DNA from: Maribacter sp. PR1
GTDB taxonomy: Bacteria > Bacteroidota > Bacteroidia > Flavobacteriales > Flavobacteriaceae
Direction of reading: 5' to 3'
NCBI RefSeq assembly: GCF_028464145.1
Contig: NZ_JAQPCG010000001.1
Span: 1-64,000 of the forward strand
DNA: 64,000 nt
Shown here: one piece after another, positions 26,848 to 34,878 of the stretch
Layout of the letters: each line of letters starts with the position of its first letter
How positions within the stretch are numbered: the stretch's first letter is position 1
The notes under the pieces: model-generated
Told to the model about the DNA's origin: nothing
The model's input: only the letters and a program-made list of their open reading frames with translations
Databases searched by the model: none
Made by a program: the position numbers and the translations under genes

Positions 26848-27486
26848 ATGAAAAACTCCTTTAAATTTTTGTTGTTAATAGCTTTTGCTATTGTCCTAAC
26901 GTCCTGTCAAGAAGGACCTAAGAAAGAACACCAAACAGAAGAAGTTGACGAAATTATCTATGAGGCTCCCAAGCAAATAATTTCCCTTGAAGATGCAGAT
27001 TCCTTATACATAAATTATAACAAAAGAAGAATTTCCAACATAATAGAATCAGAAAGGGAATATCAAGAAAATGATGAACCATTTGTACCCACCGAGTTCG
27101 TTTCCTTTGATATCGAAATACTCAAAAAATATATTGGATATGTAGAACAAGAGGCCAAGAATGGTGGAACAACAGCGGATAGCTTACGTATATATTTTGG
27201 GAATTACGGAACTAAAAGCAAAAAATATGCGCGAAAGAATACCGTGTTTATTTTACCTACAGCGGATGTCAATGGCGAATATGGGGGTATTTTCATAGAT
27301 GCAAACGGGAAAGCGAAATTGGTTCGAAATTGGGTCGACGAACAAAGTGACCAAGGTATTAAAGGGAATCAAAAGTCTGAAGCTTCTATCTTACCAAGTT
27401 TTTCAATCGCCCCTGCTTTACAAGGTGGTACAAGTTTAACTTTGAACAGAGGCAATGGTGGTCCACCACCTAAACAAGATTTTTAA
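26848..27486 (+). CDS. Hypothetical lipoprotein
   Basis: The 212-aa protein has a clear lipoprotein signal (AIVLTSC, lipobox Cys ~20) followed by an acidic linker. The central part (EILKKYIGYVEQEAKNGGT, then SLRIYFGNYG) and the ending rich in Gly and Pro (NGGPPPKQDF) resemble uncharacterised flavobacterial lipoproteins. No catalytic motif is visible. It is followed after 3 bp by a multi-pass membrane protein on the same strand, so the two probably act together in the envelope. Confidence 0.8.
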   Translation: MKNSFKFLLLIAFAIVLTSCQEGPKKEHQTEEVDEIIYEAPKQIISLEDADSLYINYNKRRISNIIESEREYQENDEPFVPTEFVSFDIEILKKYIGYVEQEAKNGGTTADSLRIYFGNYGTKSKKYARKNTVFILPTADVNGEYGGIFIDANGKAKLVRNWVDEQSDQGIKGNQKSEASILPSFSIAPALQGGTSLTLNRGNGGPPPKQDF

Positions 27487-27489
27487 ACT

Positions 27490-28179
27490 ATGTATCAGGA
27501 TATCATAGATTTTCTTCAAAGAAGCTATTTTGTTATTGCCTATGGTATTACATTGATTTTATCCATAATTACCTATCAAAAATACTTTGATACTCAATTT
27601 AAATACCTGCCCGCAATATTAGCGTATACTTTATTAAATGAAATTCTGGGTTATTTCATCAGATATTATCCGGAATTTTCATTTTTCCCAAATTTAAAGG
27701 ATGCAAGGGTCAATGAAATCATCTACAACCTATATGATTTGATATTCTTTCCATTTTTTTATTATGCCTATTGGAAATTAATTGAAAATGAAACGTATAA
27801 AAAATGGATAAAAACTCTAGGTATTTCCGCCATGCTCAGCTTTGCAATATCCTGCTTGTTCCAAAATCCAATGTATACCACATTATATTACGCAAACGCC
27901 ATAGCTTCATGGGTATTGTTGATTTGCATTGTATTATATTTCAAGGACAAACAGAAAACCCACAAAACAATAAGTCAACCCTATAATCTTGTATTTTGGG
28001 TCAGCATCGGTTTATTCTTATTTCATATATTTTCGCCGTTTCTCTTTTTAATTGGATACTTAAGATATGATTTATGGCTAGCATATAACCTAAAAAATAT
28101 TCTCCACTTTCTTATTATTATGATGTACCTAAGCTTTTGTATTGGTTTTATCATTAACAGAAAGAAAGCATTTGGATAG
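27490..28179 (+). CDS. Hypothetical multi-pass membrane protein
   Basis: The 229-aa protein has about six or seven hydrophobic segments (IAYGITLILSIITYQKYF; YLPAILAYTLLNEILGYF; LIFFPFFYYAYWKLI; CLF-rich fourth; WVLLICIVLYF; LVFWVSIGLFLFHIFSPFLF; ILHFLIIMMYLSFCIGF), aromatic-rich ends and no soluble domain. The spacing of helices is similar to the sensor-like 7TM proteins of Bacteroidota, but no family is certain. It starts 3 bp after the lipoprotein gene and is closed by a terminator. Confidence 0.78.
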   Translation: MYQDIIDFLQRSYFVIAYGITLILSIITYQKYFDTQFKYLPAILAYTLLNEILGYFIRYYPEFSFFPNLKDARVNEIIYNLYDLIFFPFFYYAYWKLIENETYKKWIKTLGISAMLSFAISCLFQNPMYTTLYYANAIASWVLLICIVLYFKDKQKTHKTISQPYNLVFWVSIGLFLFHIFSPFLFLIGYLRYDLWLAYNLKNILHFLIIMMYLSFCIGFIINRKKAFG

Positions 28180-28205
28180 GAAGTGGCAATTGGATATAAA
28201 TCACA

Positions 28206-28234
28206 AAAAAACCCTCTTTTCCAAGAGGGTTTTT
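28206..28234. terminator. Terminator between the membrane protein gene and rpsT
   Basis: The stem is aaaaaccctctt / aagagggttttt with a 5-nt loop and T/A tails on both sides. It serves the two convergent units. Confidence 0.88.
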
Positions 28235-28258
28235 AGTTATATCATTAAAGTAAAAAAC

Positions 28259-28510
28259 TTATAAAGCTGCCACATGCTTTGCCAACTTACTTTTAAGGTT
28301 AGCCGCTTTGTTATCATGAATAATATTACGTTTCGCCAAACGATCGATCATACTCACAACACTTGGCAAAAGAGCCTCAGCATCCTTTTTACTTTCTTCA
28401 GCACGTAATTTTTTAATCGCATTACGCGTTGTTTTATGCTGATACCTGTTACGTAAACGTACTGCTTCGTTTCTTCTAATTCTCTTTAATGCTGACTTAT
28501 GGTTTGCCAT
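28259..28510 (-). CDS. rpsT: 30S ribosomal protein S20
   Basis: S20 binds the 5' domain of 16S rRNA. The 83-aa, Lys/Arg-rich helical protein opens with the diagnostic MANHKSALKRIRRNE and ends with the helix KAANLKSKLAKHV. The ATG start is unambiguous. It lies just downstream of two tRNA-Glu genes on the same strand, possibly in one transcript with them. Confidence 0.96.
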   Translation of the reverse strand: MANHKSALKRIRRNEAVRLRNRYQHKTTRNAIKKLRAEESKKDAEALLPSVVSMIDRLAKRNIIHDNKAANLKSKLAKHVAAL

Positions 28511-28558
28511 CTTCTTAACTTATTATGTTTTCCGGATCGTCACATCCATTTATTCAAG

Positions 28559-28630
28559 TAGCCCGTAGGGGAATCGAACCCCTGTTACCAGGATGAAAAC
28601 CTGGCGTCCTAACCCCTAGACGAACGGGCC
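28559..28630 (-). tRNA. tRNA-Glu (anticodon TTC), copy 1
   Basis: The 72-nt sequence on the minus strand folds as a full cloverleaf. The acceptor is GGCCCGT/ACGGGCT, with a G-T closing pair. The anticodon stem is CCAGG/CCTGG with loop TTTTCAT and anticodon TTC. The T-loop is GTTCGATTC. CCA is not encoded. It is identical to copy 2. Confidence 0.96.
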
Positions 28631-28666
28631 ATTAAGCCATTACGGAACCAATGGTTCCAAATTTTG

Positions 28667-28738
28667 TAGCCCGTAGGGGAATCGAACCCCTGTTACCAGG
28701 ATGAAAACCTGGCGTCCTAACCCCTAGACGAACGGGCC
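28667..28738 (-). tRNA. tRNA-Glu (anticodon TTC), copy 2
   Basis: It is identical to the copy at 28559-28630 and separated from it by 36 bp. The spacer holds a 7-bp hairpin (28644-28658) that could guide processing. Identity extends a few bases beyond both ends, which indicates a recent tandem duplication or gene conversion. CCA is not encoded. Confidence 0.96.
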
Positions 28739-28818
28739 ATTACTTTACGTAATTGCGGATGCAAAAATACAATTATTTTTCACTATCGCAACACCCAGAT
28801 ATTTTTTTTTATAATCTT

Positions 28819-30294
28819 TTAGTAGGCCTTTGCAAATAGCACCCTTTTTAAAGAAGGTTTTCCCGTTAGTATGCAGGTTCCAGACTCCTCTATTGCTTCC
28901 AATGGAATACACCGTATCGTCGCCTTAGTTTCGTCTTTTATCCGATCCTCAGTCTCCGAGGTGCCATCCCAATGAGCGGACACAAAACCTCCTTTGGTTT
29001 CCAGTACATTTTTAAACTCCTCATAGGTATCCACAAGAGTTATATGTTCCTTTCTGTAGTCCAAAGCTTTGCTAAATATATTTTTTTGGATCTCCTCTAA
29101 TAAAAACTCAATTTTAGGTACAACCTCATCCATGGGTACCGTTTCTTTTTCCAAAGTATCCCTCCTTGCTACCTCATAAGTACCATTGGTCATATCTCGT
29201 TGCCCAATTGCTAGGCGAATTGGCACCCCTTTTAGTTCATATTCGTTAAATTTAAAGCCAGGTTTTTGTGTATCCCGATCATCAAATTTTACGGCGATTC
29301 CTTTAGATTTCAATTCTTTAACTAACGGCTTCACTATGTCCGAAATAGCATCCAATTGTTCCAAGCCTTTGTAAATAGGTACGATAACCACTTGTATCGG
29401 TGCTAACTTAGGAGGTAAAACCAGCCCGTTATCATCTGAGTGTGTCATTACCAATGCTCCCATCAACCTCGTAGAAACACCCCATGAAGTAGCCCAAACA
29501 TACTCTTTGCTTCCCTCTTTGCTCGCAAACTTTACATCAAAAGCTTTTGCAAAATTCTGACCCAAAAAATGTGAGGTACCTGCCTGCAAGGCTTTTCCAT
29601 CTTGCATCAACGCCTCAATACAGTAAGTTTCAACCGCTCCAGCAAAGCGTTCACTTTCGGTTTTTACACCTTTAATTACGGGTACGGCCATATGCTCCTC
29701 TGCAAATTCGGCATAAATATTCATCATCTGCTCAGCTTCCTCTATGGCTTCCTGCTCCGTTTCATGGGCAGTATGTCCTTCTTGCCATAGAAACTCGGAG
29801 GTCCTTAAAAATAACCTGGTCCTCATTTCCCAGCGAACAACATTGGCCCATTGATTGATCAATAATGGTAAATCTCTATAGGATTGTATCCATTTCCTAA
29901 AAGTATCCCAAATAATGGTTTCAGAGGTTGGCCTCACAATCAACTCTTCTTCCAATTTGGCCTCTGGATCAACAATTATGCCGCTACCATCTTCGGCATT
30001 CTTTAACCTGTAGTGTGTTACTACGGCGCATTCCTTGGCAAAACCATCAACATGACTAGCTTCTTTGCTTAAATAAGATTTAGGGATAAAAAGAGGAAAA
30101 TAAGCATTTTCATGTCCTGTTTCCTTAAACATCTTATCAAGACCTGCTTGCATTTTTTCCCATATAGCGTAACCATAGGGTTTGATAACCATACAACCTC
30201 TTACACCGGAATTTTCGGCTAAGTCTGCCTTAACGACCAACTCATTATACCACTTGGAATAATCCTCACTTCTCTTAGTTAAATTTTTACCCAT
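28819..30294 (-). CDS. proS: Prolyl-tRNA synthetase (short, archaeal/eukaryote-like type)
   Basis: It charges tRNA-Pro. The 491-aa length and lack of the bacterial editing insertion place it in the short ProS group that Bacteroidota use. Class II motifs are visible: motif 2 around [21 protein letters not shown], the [12 protein letters not shown] segment, and the motif 3 region [19 protein letters not shown]. The anticodon-binding domain follows (~290-400) and a C-terminal zinc-like or alpha/beta domain ends the protein ([17 protein letters not shown]). It is divergent from the lipoprotein gene at 30390. Confidence 0.95.
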   Translation of the reverse strand: MGKNLTKRSEDYSKWYNELVVKADLAENSGVRGCMVIKPYGYAIWEKMQAGLDKMFKETGHENAYFPLFIPKSYLSKEASHVDGFAKECAVVTHYRLKNAEDGSGIIVDPEAKLEEELIVRPTSETIIWDTFRKWIQSYRDLPLLINQWANVVRWEMRTRLFLRTSEFLWQEGHTAHETEQEAIEEAEQMMNIYAEFAEEHMAVPVIKGVKTESERFAGAVETYCIEALMQDGKALQAGTSHFLGQNFAKAFDVKFASKEGSKEYVWATSWGVSTRLMGALVMTHSDDNGLVLPPKLAPIQVVIVPIYKGLEQLDAISDIVKPLVKELKSKGIAVKFDDRDTQKPGFKFNEYELKGVPIRLAIGQRDMTNGTYEVARRDTLEKETVPMDEVVPKIEFLLEEIQKNIFSKALDYRKEHITLVDTYEEFKNVLETKGGFVSAHWDGTSETEDRIKDETKATIRCIPLEAIEESGTCILTGKPSLKRVLFAKAY

Positions 30295-30389
30295 TGTTCG
30301 GAGTTTGGCACAAAACTTGTGCTATTTAAAGAAAATAATCAGGTAAAACTAGTTATTTTTAGTATGTTCAACAATATAATTTTAGAACG

Positions 30390-31694
30390 ATGATATATTC
30401 CACATCCCACACAAAATATTATTATAGCCTAATGGTTGCAACCCTAGCATTGCTAGGTACTTCCTGCGGTTCCTATCAACAAGCATCTTATTACGATAAT
30501 GATGGCATCTACACTAATGATTCGCCAAGAACGGTAGAACGTAGACCCGAAGCCAAATACAATACGACCAAGCAAGAAGAATCCGATACTTTTACGGACT
30601 ATTTTGGCCAGAAAGCCAATCAATATGGTGAAATATTGGATAGCGAAATCTTCACGGATGTAGATTCATATTCTAGTAATGTGGTTAATGATAGTATATC
30701 TGAAGAACAACTTACCGACTATTACGACAGCCCAAATGACTATCAAGGTTATGGAGGTTGGGGAGACAACGCCCAAAATGTTGTAGTTAATGTTTACGAC
30801 AATGGCTGGGGATTTAATAGTCCCTTCGTTGGTTGGGCAAACCCTGTTTGGGGATGGAATAACTGGGGCTGGGGCGGCTACGGTTGGGGCTGGAACAATT
30901 GGGGCTGGGGAGGCTACTATGGTTACGGCGGATATTATGGATGGGGATGGAATAACCCATGGAGATGGAACCGATGGAATCGATGGGGATGGGCCGGTAA
31001 TTATGGTTGGGGAGGCTATTATGGTTATCCTTACAATTATGGATATGGTCATTTTGCCAGAAACAATAGATTTAATAATAATTACGCAATTAATAGGACC
31101 AGACGAGGCTATTATAATTCAAATAACAACGGGGTTGCCGCTTTAAGGGGACGATCTAATGTAAATACCAGGGGTAATTCACCAAGGTACAGAAGTACGG
31201 ATTCCAGAACGGCAACTGCAAGAAGTTCCAATACTACTAGAAGTAATTCACTCAATAGAAGAACGGTAAGTGTAGATCAAAATAGAGCGTATAGAACAAG
31301 TAGAAGTACTAGGGCTACACCTAGATATTATGGAAACACAAGAAATAATGGATATTCTAGTGGAACTGCGCGATCGTCATCCTCATATAGAACTGGTACC
31401 CCTGGCAGAACAAGTAGAGCAGTTACCCCAAGAACTTCTACCTATCGAGGTACTAGTAGGAGTAGTGGTAACTCTTATGGCACCTCTAGAAGTTCTACAG
31501 GAAGAAGCTTTAGCACAGGTAGGAGCAGCAGTTCTGGAAGAAGCTATAGCTCAGGTAGAAGTAGTTCCAGGGGCTCTAGTGGAAGTTATAGAAGTTCAGG
31601 TGGAAGCTCATCCAGATCTTCTGGCGGAGGAAGATCCTCCGGTGGTGGTAGATCCTCTGGTGGAGGAAGATCTTCTGGAGGTAGAAGCAACTAA
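30390..31694 (+). CDS. Gly/Trp/Ser/Arg-rich repetitive lipoprotein
   Basis: The 434-aa protein has a lipoprotein signal (LLGTSC, Cys26) and then four zones: an acidic Asp/Tyr-rich part (~30-125), a Trp/Gly/Tyr/Asn-rich zone of GWGWNNWGWGGY-type units (~130-225), an Arg/Ser/Thr/Asn-rich zone (~230-390), and a C-terminal array of SSGGGR units (to residue 434). No catalytic domain is visible. Related repetitive proteins in flavobacteria are often called vitellogenin-like, but no function is established. The strong positive charge and disorder could bind polysaccharide, nucleic acid or the cell wall. It lies 29 bp upstream of the FadL-like barrel and is probably cotranscribed with it. Repeats make this a likely site for assembly or replication slippage. 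Confidence 0.85.
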   Translation: MIYSTSHTKYYYSLMVATLALLGTSCGSYQQASYYDNDGIYTNDSPRTVERRPEAKYNTTKQEESDTFTDYFGQKANQYGEILDSEIFTDVDSYSSNVVNDSISEEQLTDYYDSPNDYQGYGGWGDNAQNVVVNVYDNGWGFNSPFVGWANPVWGWNNWGWGGYGWGWNNWGWGGYYGYGGYYGWGWNNPWRWNRWNRWGWAGNYGWGGYYGYPYNYGYGHFARNNRFNNNYAINRTRRGYYNSNNNGVAALRGRSNVNTRGNSPRYRSTDSRTATARSSNTTRSNSLNRRTVSVDQNRAYRTSRSTRATPRYYGNTRNNGYSSGTARSSSSYRTGTPGRTSRAVTPRTSTYRGTSRSSGNSYGTSRSSTGRSFSTGRSSSSGRSYSSGRSSSRGSSGSYRSSGGSSSRSSGGGRSSGGGRSSGGGRSSGGRSN

Positions 31695-31723
31695 TCAGTT
31701 TTCAACTTTTTAAAATTATTGCA

Positions 31724-33229
31724 ATGAAAAGATATATTACTTTCATAACGTTATGCCTATGCTTTATTGGTAGCGCGCAAAATATTAATGACGTTCTTAG
31801 ATATGGACTGGAAGACATGCAAGGCACTGCTAGATTCCAGGCGATGGGCGGTGCTTTTGGCGCTTTGGGTGGAGATATGTCGGCCTTGAACATAAATCCT
31901 GCCGGCTCAGCTGTTTTTAATAATAGCCTGCTAACAATCTCGGGATCTCACTACTTTAGAGACAATGATGCTAGCTATTTTGGCACTGCTAACAATACAA
32001 CACTTAATGATATTGATCTGAACCAAATAGGGGGAGCATTCGTATTTAACAACACGGATGATAATTCTGACTGGAAAAAATTCTCCCTAGCTTTTAACTA
32101 TGACATGGTTAAAAGTTTTGAAAATGAATACTATGCTTCCGGAAGCAGTAATCAAGGAATAGACAATTACTTTCTAAACTTTGCCCAAGGAGTACCATTC
32201 GGTTCTATTTTAGTACAAGAAGGAGAATTTATTGAAGATGCTTATTTGGATATAGGCGCGGTACAAGGCTTCGGGGACCAACAAGCTTTTTTGGGTTACT
32301 ATGGAGGAATTCTCGACCCCGAAGATTTTGATGATGCCAATACCAATTACATAAGCAATACTAGTTATTCTTCGGTTAATCAAGAATTTTTAAAGAATAC
32401 TTCAGGATACAACAGTAAGTTTACGGTAAATGCAGCTAGCCAGTTTAGAGACAATCTATATCTGGGAGCTTCATTAAACTTTCATAATATATTGTACGAT
32501 CAGTATACGGAGTTTACAGAAAGTGGTTATGATACAGCTTCTGAAATTCAGAATACAACATTCGATAATCTTTTACATACAGAGGGTAACGGATTTTCAT
32601 TTAGCTTAGGAGCTATTGCCAAATTAAACGAATACGTTCGTTTAGGAGGAAGTTACCAATCACCAACATGGTATAGACTTACAGATGATTTCTCCCAGAG
32701 AATAAATTCCGATTTAGCCGATGACGATATAGGATTTATAGGATTTAATATTGTTAACTTATTCGAAACCTACAGGGTGAAAACCCCAGCTAAATTGAAC
32801 GGTAGTATTGCATTGGTTTTTGGACCCAACGGATTGTTAAGTTTTGATTATGGGTATCAAGATTTTTCCCAATCCGAATTAAGACCTGCGAACGATTCAA
32901 ACTTTCAAACTGTAAATAACCAAATAGCTAATGAATTAGGTGGAGTATCCACATTTAGACTCGGTGGTGAATACAGATTAGGAATGTTTAGTTTGAGAGG
33001 CGGATATCGGTTTGAGCAAAGCCCTTATGCCAATGGAAATACAATCGATGACCTAAATGGCTTTTCTACAGGTATCGGATTTAACTTTGGAGGTAGTCGT
33101 TTAGACCTTGCCATCAATAGGACTGAGCAGGACGTGAATGAGTCCCTTTTTGATACGGGTCTCACCGCTCCAGCTATGATTAATAGAGTAAATACCAACG
33201 CCACCTTAAGTTATACTCTCAATTTTTGA
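31724..33229 (+). CDS. FadL/OmpP1-like outer membrane protein
   Basis: The 501-aa protein begins with a Sec signal peptide (cleaved after GSAQ). A plug-like N-terminus follows (RYGLEDMQGTARFQAMGGAFGALGGDMSALNINPAG, the family's characteristic AFGALGGD and NPAG motifs). The rest has beta-barrel strands of alternating polarity and ends in a strand with terminal Phe (SYTLNF), the BAM recognition signal. In Bacteroidota it is annotated as a hemin receptor or OmpP1/FadL transporter of hydrophobic compounds. The substrate is unknown. Confidence 0.9.
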   Translation: MKRYITFITLCLCFIGSAQNINDVLRYGLEDMQGTARFQAMGGAFGALGGDMSALNINPAGSAVFNNSLLTISGSHYFRDNDASYFGTANNTTLNDIDLNQIGGAFVFNNTDDNSDWKKFSLAFNYDMVKSFENEYYASGSSNQGIDNYFLNFAQGVPFGSILVQEGEFIEDAYLDIGAVQGFGDQQAFLGYYGGILDPEDFDDANTNYISNTSYSSVNQEFLKNTSGYNSKFTVNAASQFRDNLYLGASLNFHNILYDQYTEFTESGYDTASEIQNTTFDNLLHTEGNGFSFSLGAIAKLNEYVRLGGSYQSPTWYRLTDDFSQRINSDLADDDIGFIGFNIVNLFETYRVKTPAKLNGSIALVFGPNGLLSFDYGYQDFSQSELRPANDSNFQTVNNQIANELGGVSTFRLGGEYRLGMFSLRGGYRFEQSPYANGNTIDDLNGFSTGIGFNFGGSRLDLAINRTEQDVNESLFDTGLTAPAMINRVNTNATLSYTLNF

Positions 33230-33259
33230 TGTAAAAAGGTTTTAAGTCACATTATAAAG

Positions 33260-33291
33260 AAAAAGGGTCGATTAAAAAACGATCCTTTTTT
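33260..33291. terminator. Terminator between the barrel gene and the first T9SS cargo gene
   Basis: An imperfect stem (aaaagggtcg / cgatcctttt, one G-T pair) lies between the two convergent genes and is followed by a T-run on the + strand. Confidence 0.75.
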
Positions 33292-33294
33292 GTT

Positions 33295-34752
33295 TTATCG
33301 TTTTAAAGAAAAATGGGATTGTCTTGTTTTTGCCACCAAGACCCCGGCTTCGTCTTCTTCATACTCGAACCTAAACCAGTAATCTGTGGCTGGCATGGGC
33401 CTTCCATTAAAATTTCCGTCCCAACCTCCAACAGCACCCAACTGTTTTAAAAGCTTTCCGTAACGATCAAAAATAAATACAATAGGATTTGTTAATGTCT
33501 CAATTCCTCTCACACTCCATTCATCGTTAATGAAATCCCCATTGGGCGTAAAAAATTTAGGATATGCCACCACTAGAAACTCTATGGGTTCCGTAGTTCC
33601 GCAACCATTCTTATCGTTAATTATTACCGTATTAATACCAGGAGGAATATCCATAAATACAGGGTCATCTTGGAACATACCGTTATTTATCGCGTATTCA
33701 TAATCACCATCGCCATCTACTATTATTTCTACATTATTGGCATCGGGATCAACGGATAAGTTGGTATCCAAGACCTCTACCCTATCCAGAATAGGCACCC
33801 CATAAAAGGTTATCAAAATCCCTCCTACATCTGCCACAGTTGGAGGGGTTCCTGAATTGGTAGTAATGGTAGCAAAATATCTTCCAGAATTTGGGCTAGT
33901 AACAACAAGTTCTGCCCCGAAAGGTCCAGAACCTGGCAAAGTACCGTCCACTACTCCATCGTCTTCATAATCAACGGTCCACTCAACATTGGCGATATCC
34001 GAACCAGCGGGAGAATTCAATGCACTTAAAACAATATCGGGATCACCTTCGCAGGCAGTTATATCCAATCCTAAAAACTCATCCCTTAAAGTACAGTCCA
34101 GTGCAGTGTTCTGATCCTCTTGTACTGAGTTACCGGTAAACGTCAACATATAGGGCTCTGGATCTCCATCAAAATTTGTATTGAAATTATTAATAAGAAT
34201 ATAATAGATTTCACCCGGTTGAACATCCAACCATTCATCGTAAGTATTTTGGCTGCCAATTAAAAAAGGTGCTCCTTCCTGCCCATTTTCAGGATTCACC
34301 CCGATTCCCGTAAAATTTGTATTGTTCACTTCATAATTACATCGAATAGGTTCCGATGTTCCATCTCCGATGATCGAACAAAAGTTTTGTCCACTCAATT
34401 CATCATAAGGACCATAAACGGCAAAATCCCATTCCGCAGTTGGCGTGCTGTTTCCACCAGAAGGTAGGGCCTCAATATCAAAACCTACCTGACCCCCGGT
34501 TCCTGCCCTAAAGACAAACCAAGAGGTGTTGTTCTCTATATTGGCGGAACTAACACTCCCCTTTTCCAAACATCCGGTTTGGCGTATAACTTCGGGATCA
34601 AAATCATCTATATCTCCTCCCCCATCTGCAAGTCCCATAATGGGCTGATCCGCACAAACAGGTATAGCAGTTCTACAATCTGGAGAATTCTGAGCTGAAG
34701 TATCCCATATAAATAGGAACAAACAAAAGATTAAACACAGGAGTGTCCTCAT
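33295..34752 (-). CDS. T9SS type B cargo protein (gliding motility-associated C-terminal domain), paralog 1
   Basis: The 485-aa protein has a Sec signal peptide (cleaved after DTSAQ), a Cys-rich N-terminal domain opening SPDCRTAIPVCADQPIMG, Ig-like or beta-rich middle segments, and a C-terminal T9SS type B sorting domain of about 85 residues. The latter reads YPKFFTPNGDFINDEWSV, then IFDRYGKLLKQL, GGWDGNFNGRPMPATDYWF and the final HFSLKR. The C-terminal domain should direct export through type IX secretion and attachment to the surface. It shares architecture and ends with the neighbour at 34879-36678, so the two come from a tandem duplication. The N-terminal domain may bind a partner or glycan; this is not determined. 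Confidence 0.9.
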   Translation of the reverse strand: MRTLLCLIFCLFLFIWDTSAQNSPDCRTAIPVCADQPIMGLADGGGDIDDFDPEVIRQTGCLEKGSVSSANIENNTSWFVFRAGTGGQVGFDIEALPSGGNSTPTAEWDFAVYGPYDELSGQNFCSIIGDGTSEPIRCNYEVNNTNFTGIGVNPENGQEGAPFLIGSQNTYDEWLDVQPGEIYYILINNFNTNFDGDPEPYMLTFTGNSVQEDQNTALDCTLRDEFLGLDITACEGDPDIVLSALNSPAGSDIANVEWTVDYEDDGVVDGTLPGSGPFGAELVVTSPNSGRYFATITTNSGTPPTVADVGGILITFYGVPILDRVEVLDTNLSVDPDANNVEIIVDGDGDYEYAINNGMFQDDPVFMDIPPGINTVIINDKNGCGTTEPIEFLVVAYPKFFTPNGDFINDEWSVRGIETLTNPIVFIFDRYGKLLKQLGAVGGWDGNFNGRPMPATDYWFRFEYEEDEAGVLVAKTRQSHFSLKR

Positions 34753-34878
34753 AGTTTAGTGGGGCTATTAATATACTTTAACGTATATAATAACTTGCTA
34801 TGGGTCAGTTTAGTATTTTACATCGGATTTTTATGCACTTAATCGATGAACGGTAATTTTGAAGTGACTTGGAAATGC

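Noticed and set aside
28559..28738. Direct repeat of ~75 bp as a possible mobile-element or attachment-site footprint
   Set aside because: Both copies are complete tRNA-Glu genes, and no integrase or foreign DNA lies next to them.
31600..31694. Short repeats that could suggest a CRISPR or tandem-repeat locus
   Set aside because: They are codon-level repeats encoding SSGGGR units inside an open reading frame, with no spacers.
30790..31713. Long overlapping frames inside the Gly/Trp/Ser-rich gene, on both strands
   Set aside because: They arise because the repeated GG- and TGG/GGA-type codons leave other frames free of stops. The lipoprotein frame has the signal peptide and consistent domains.
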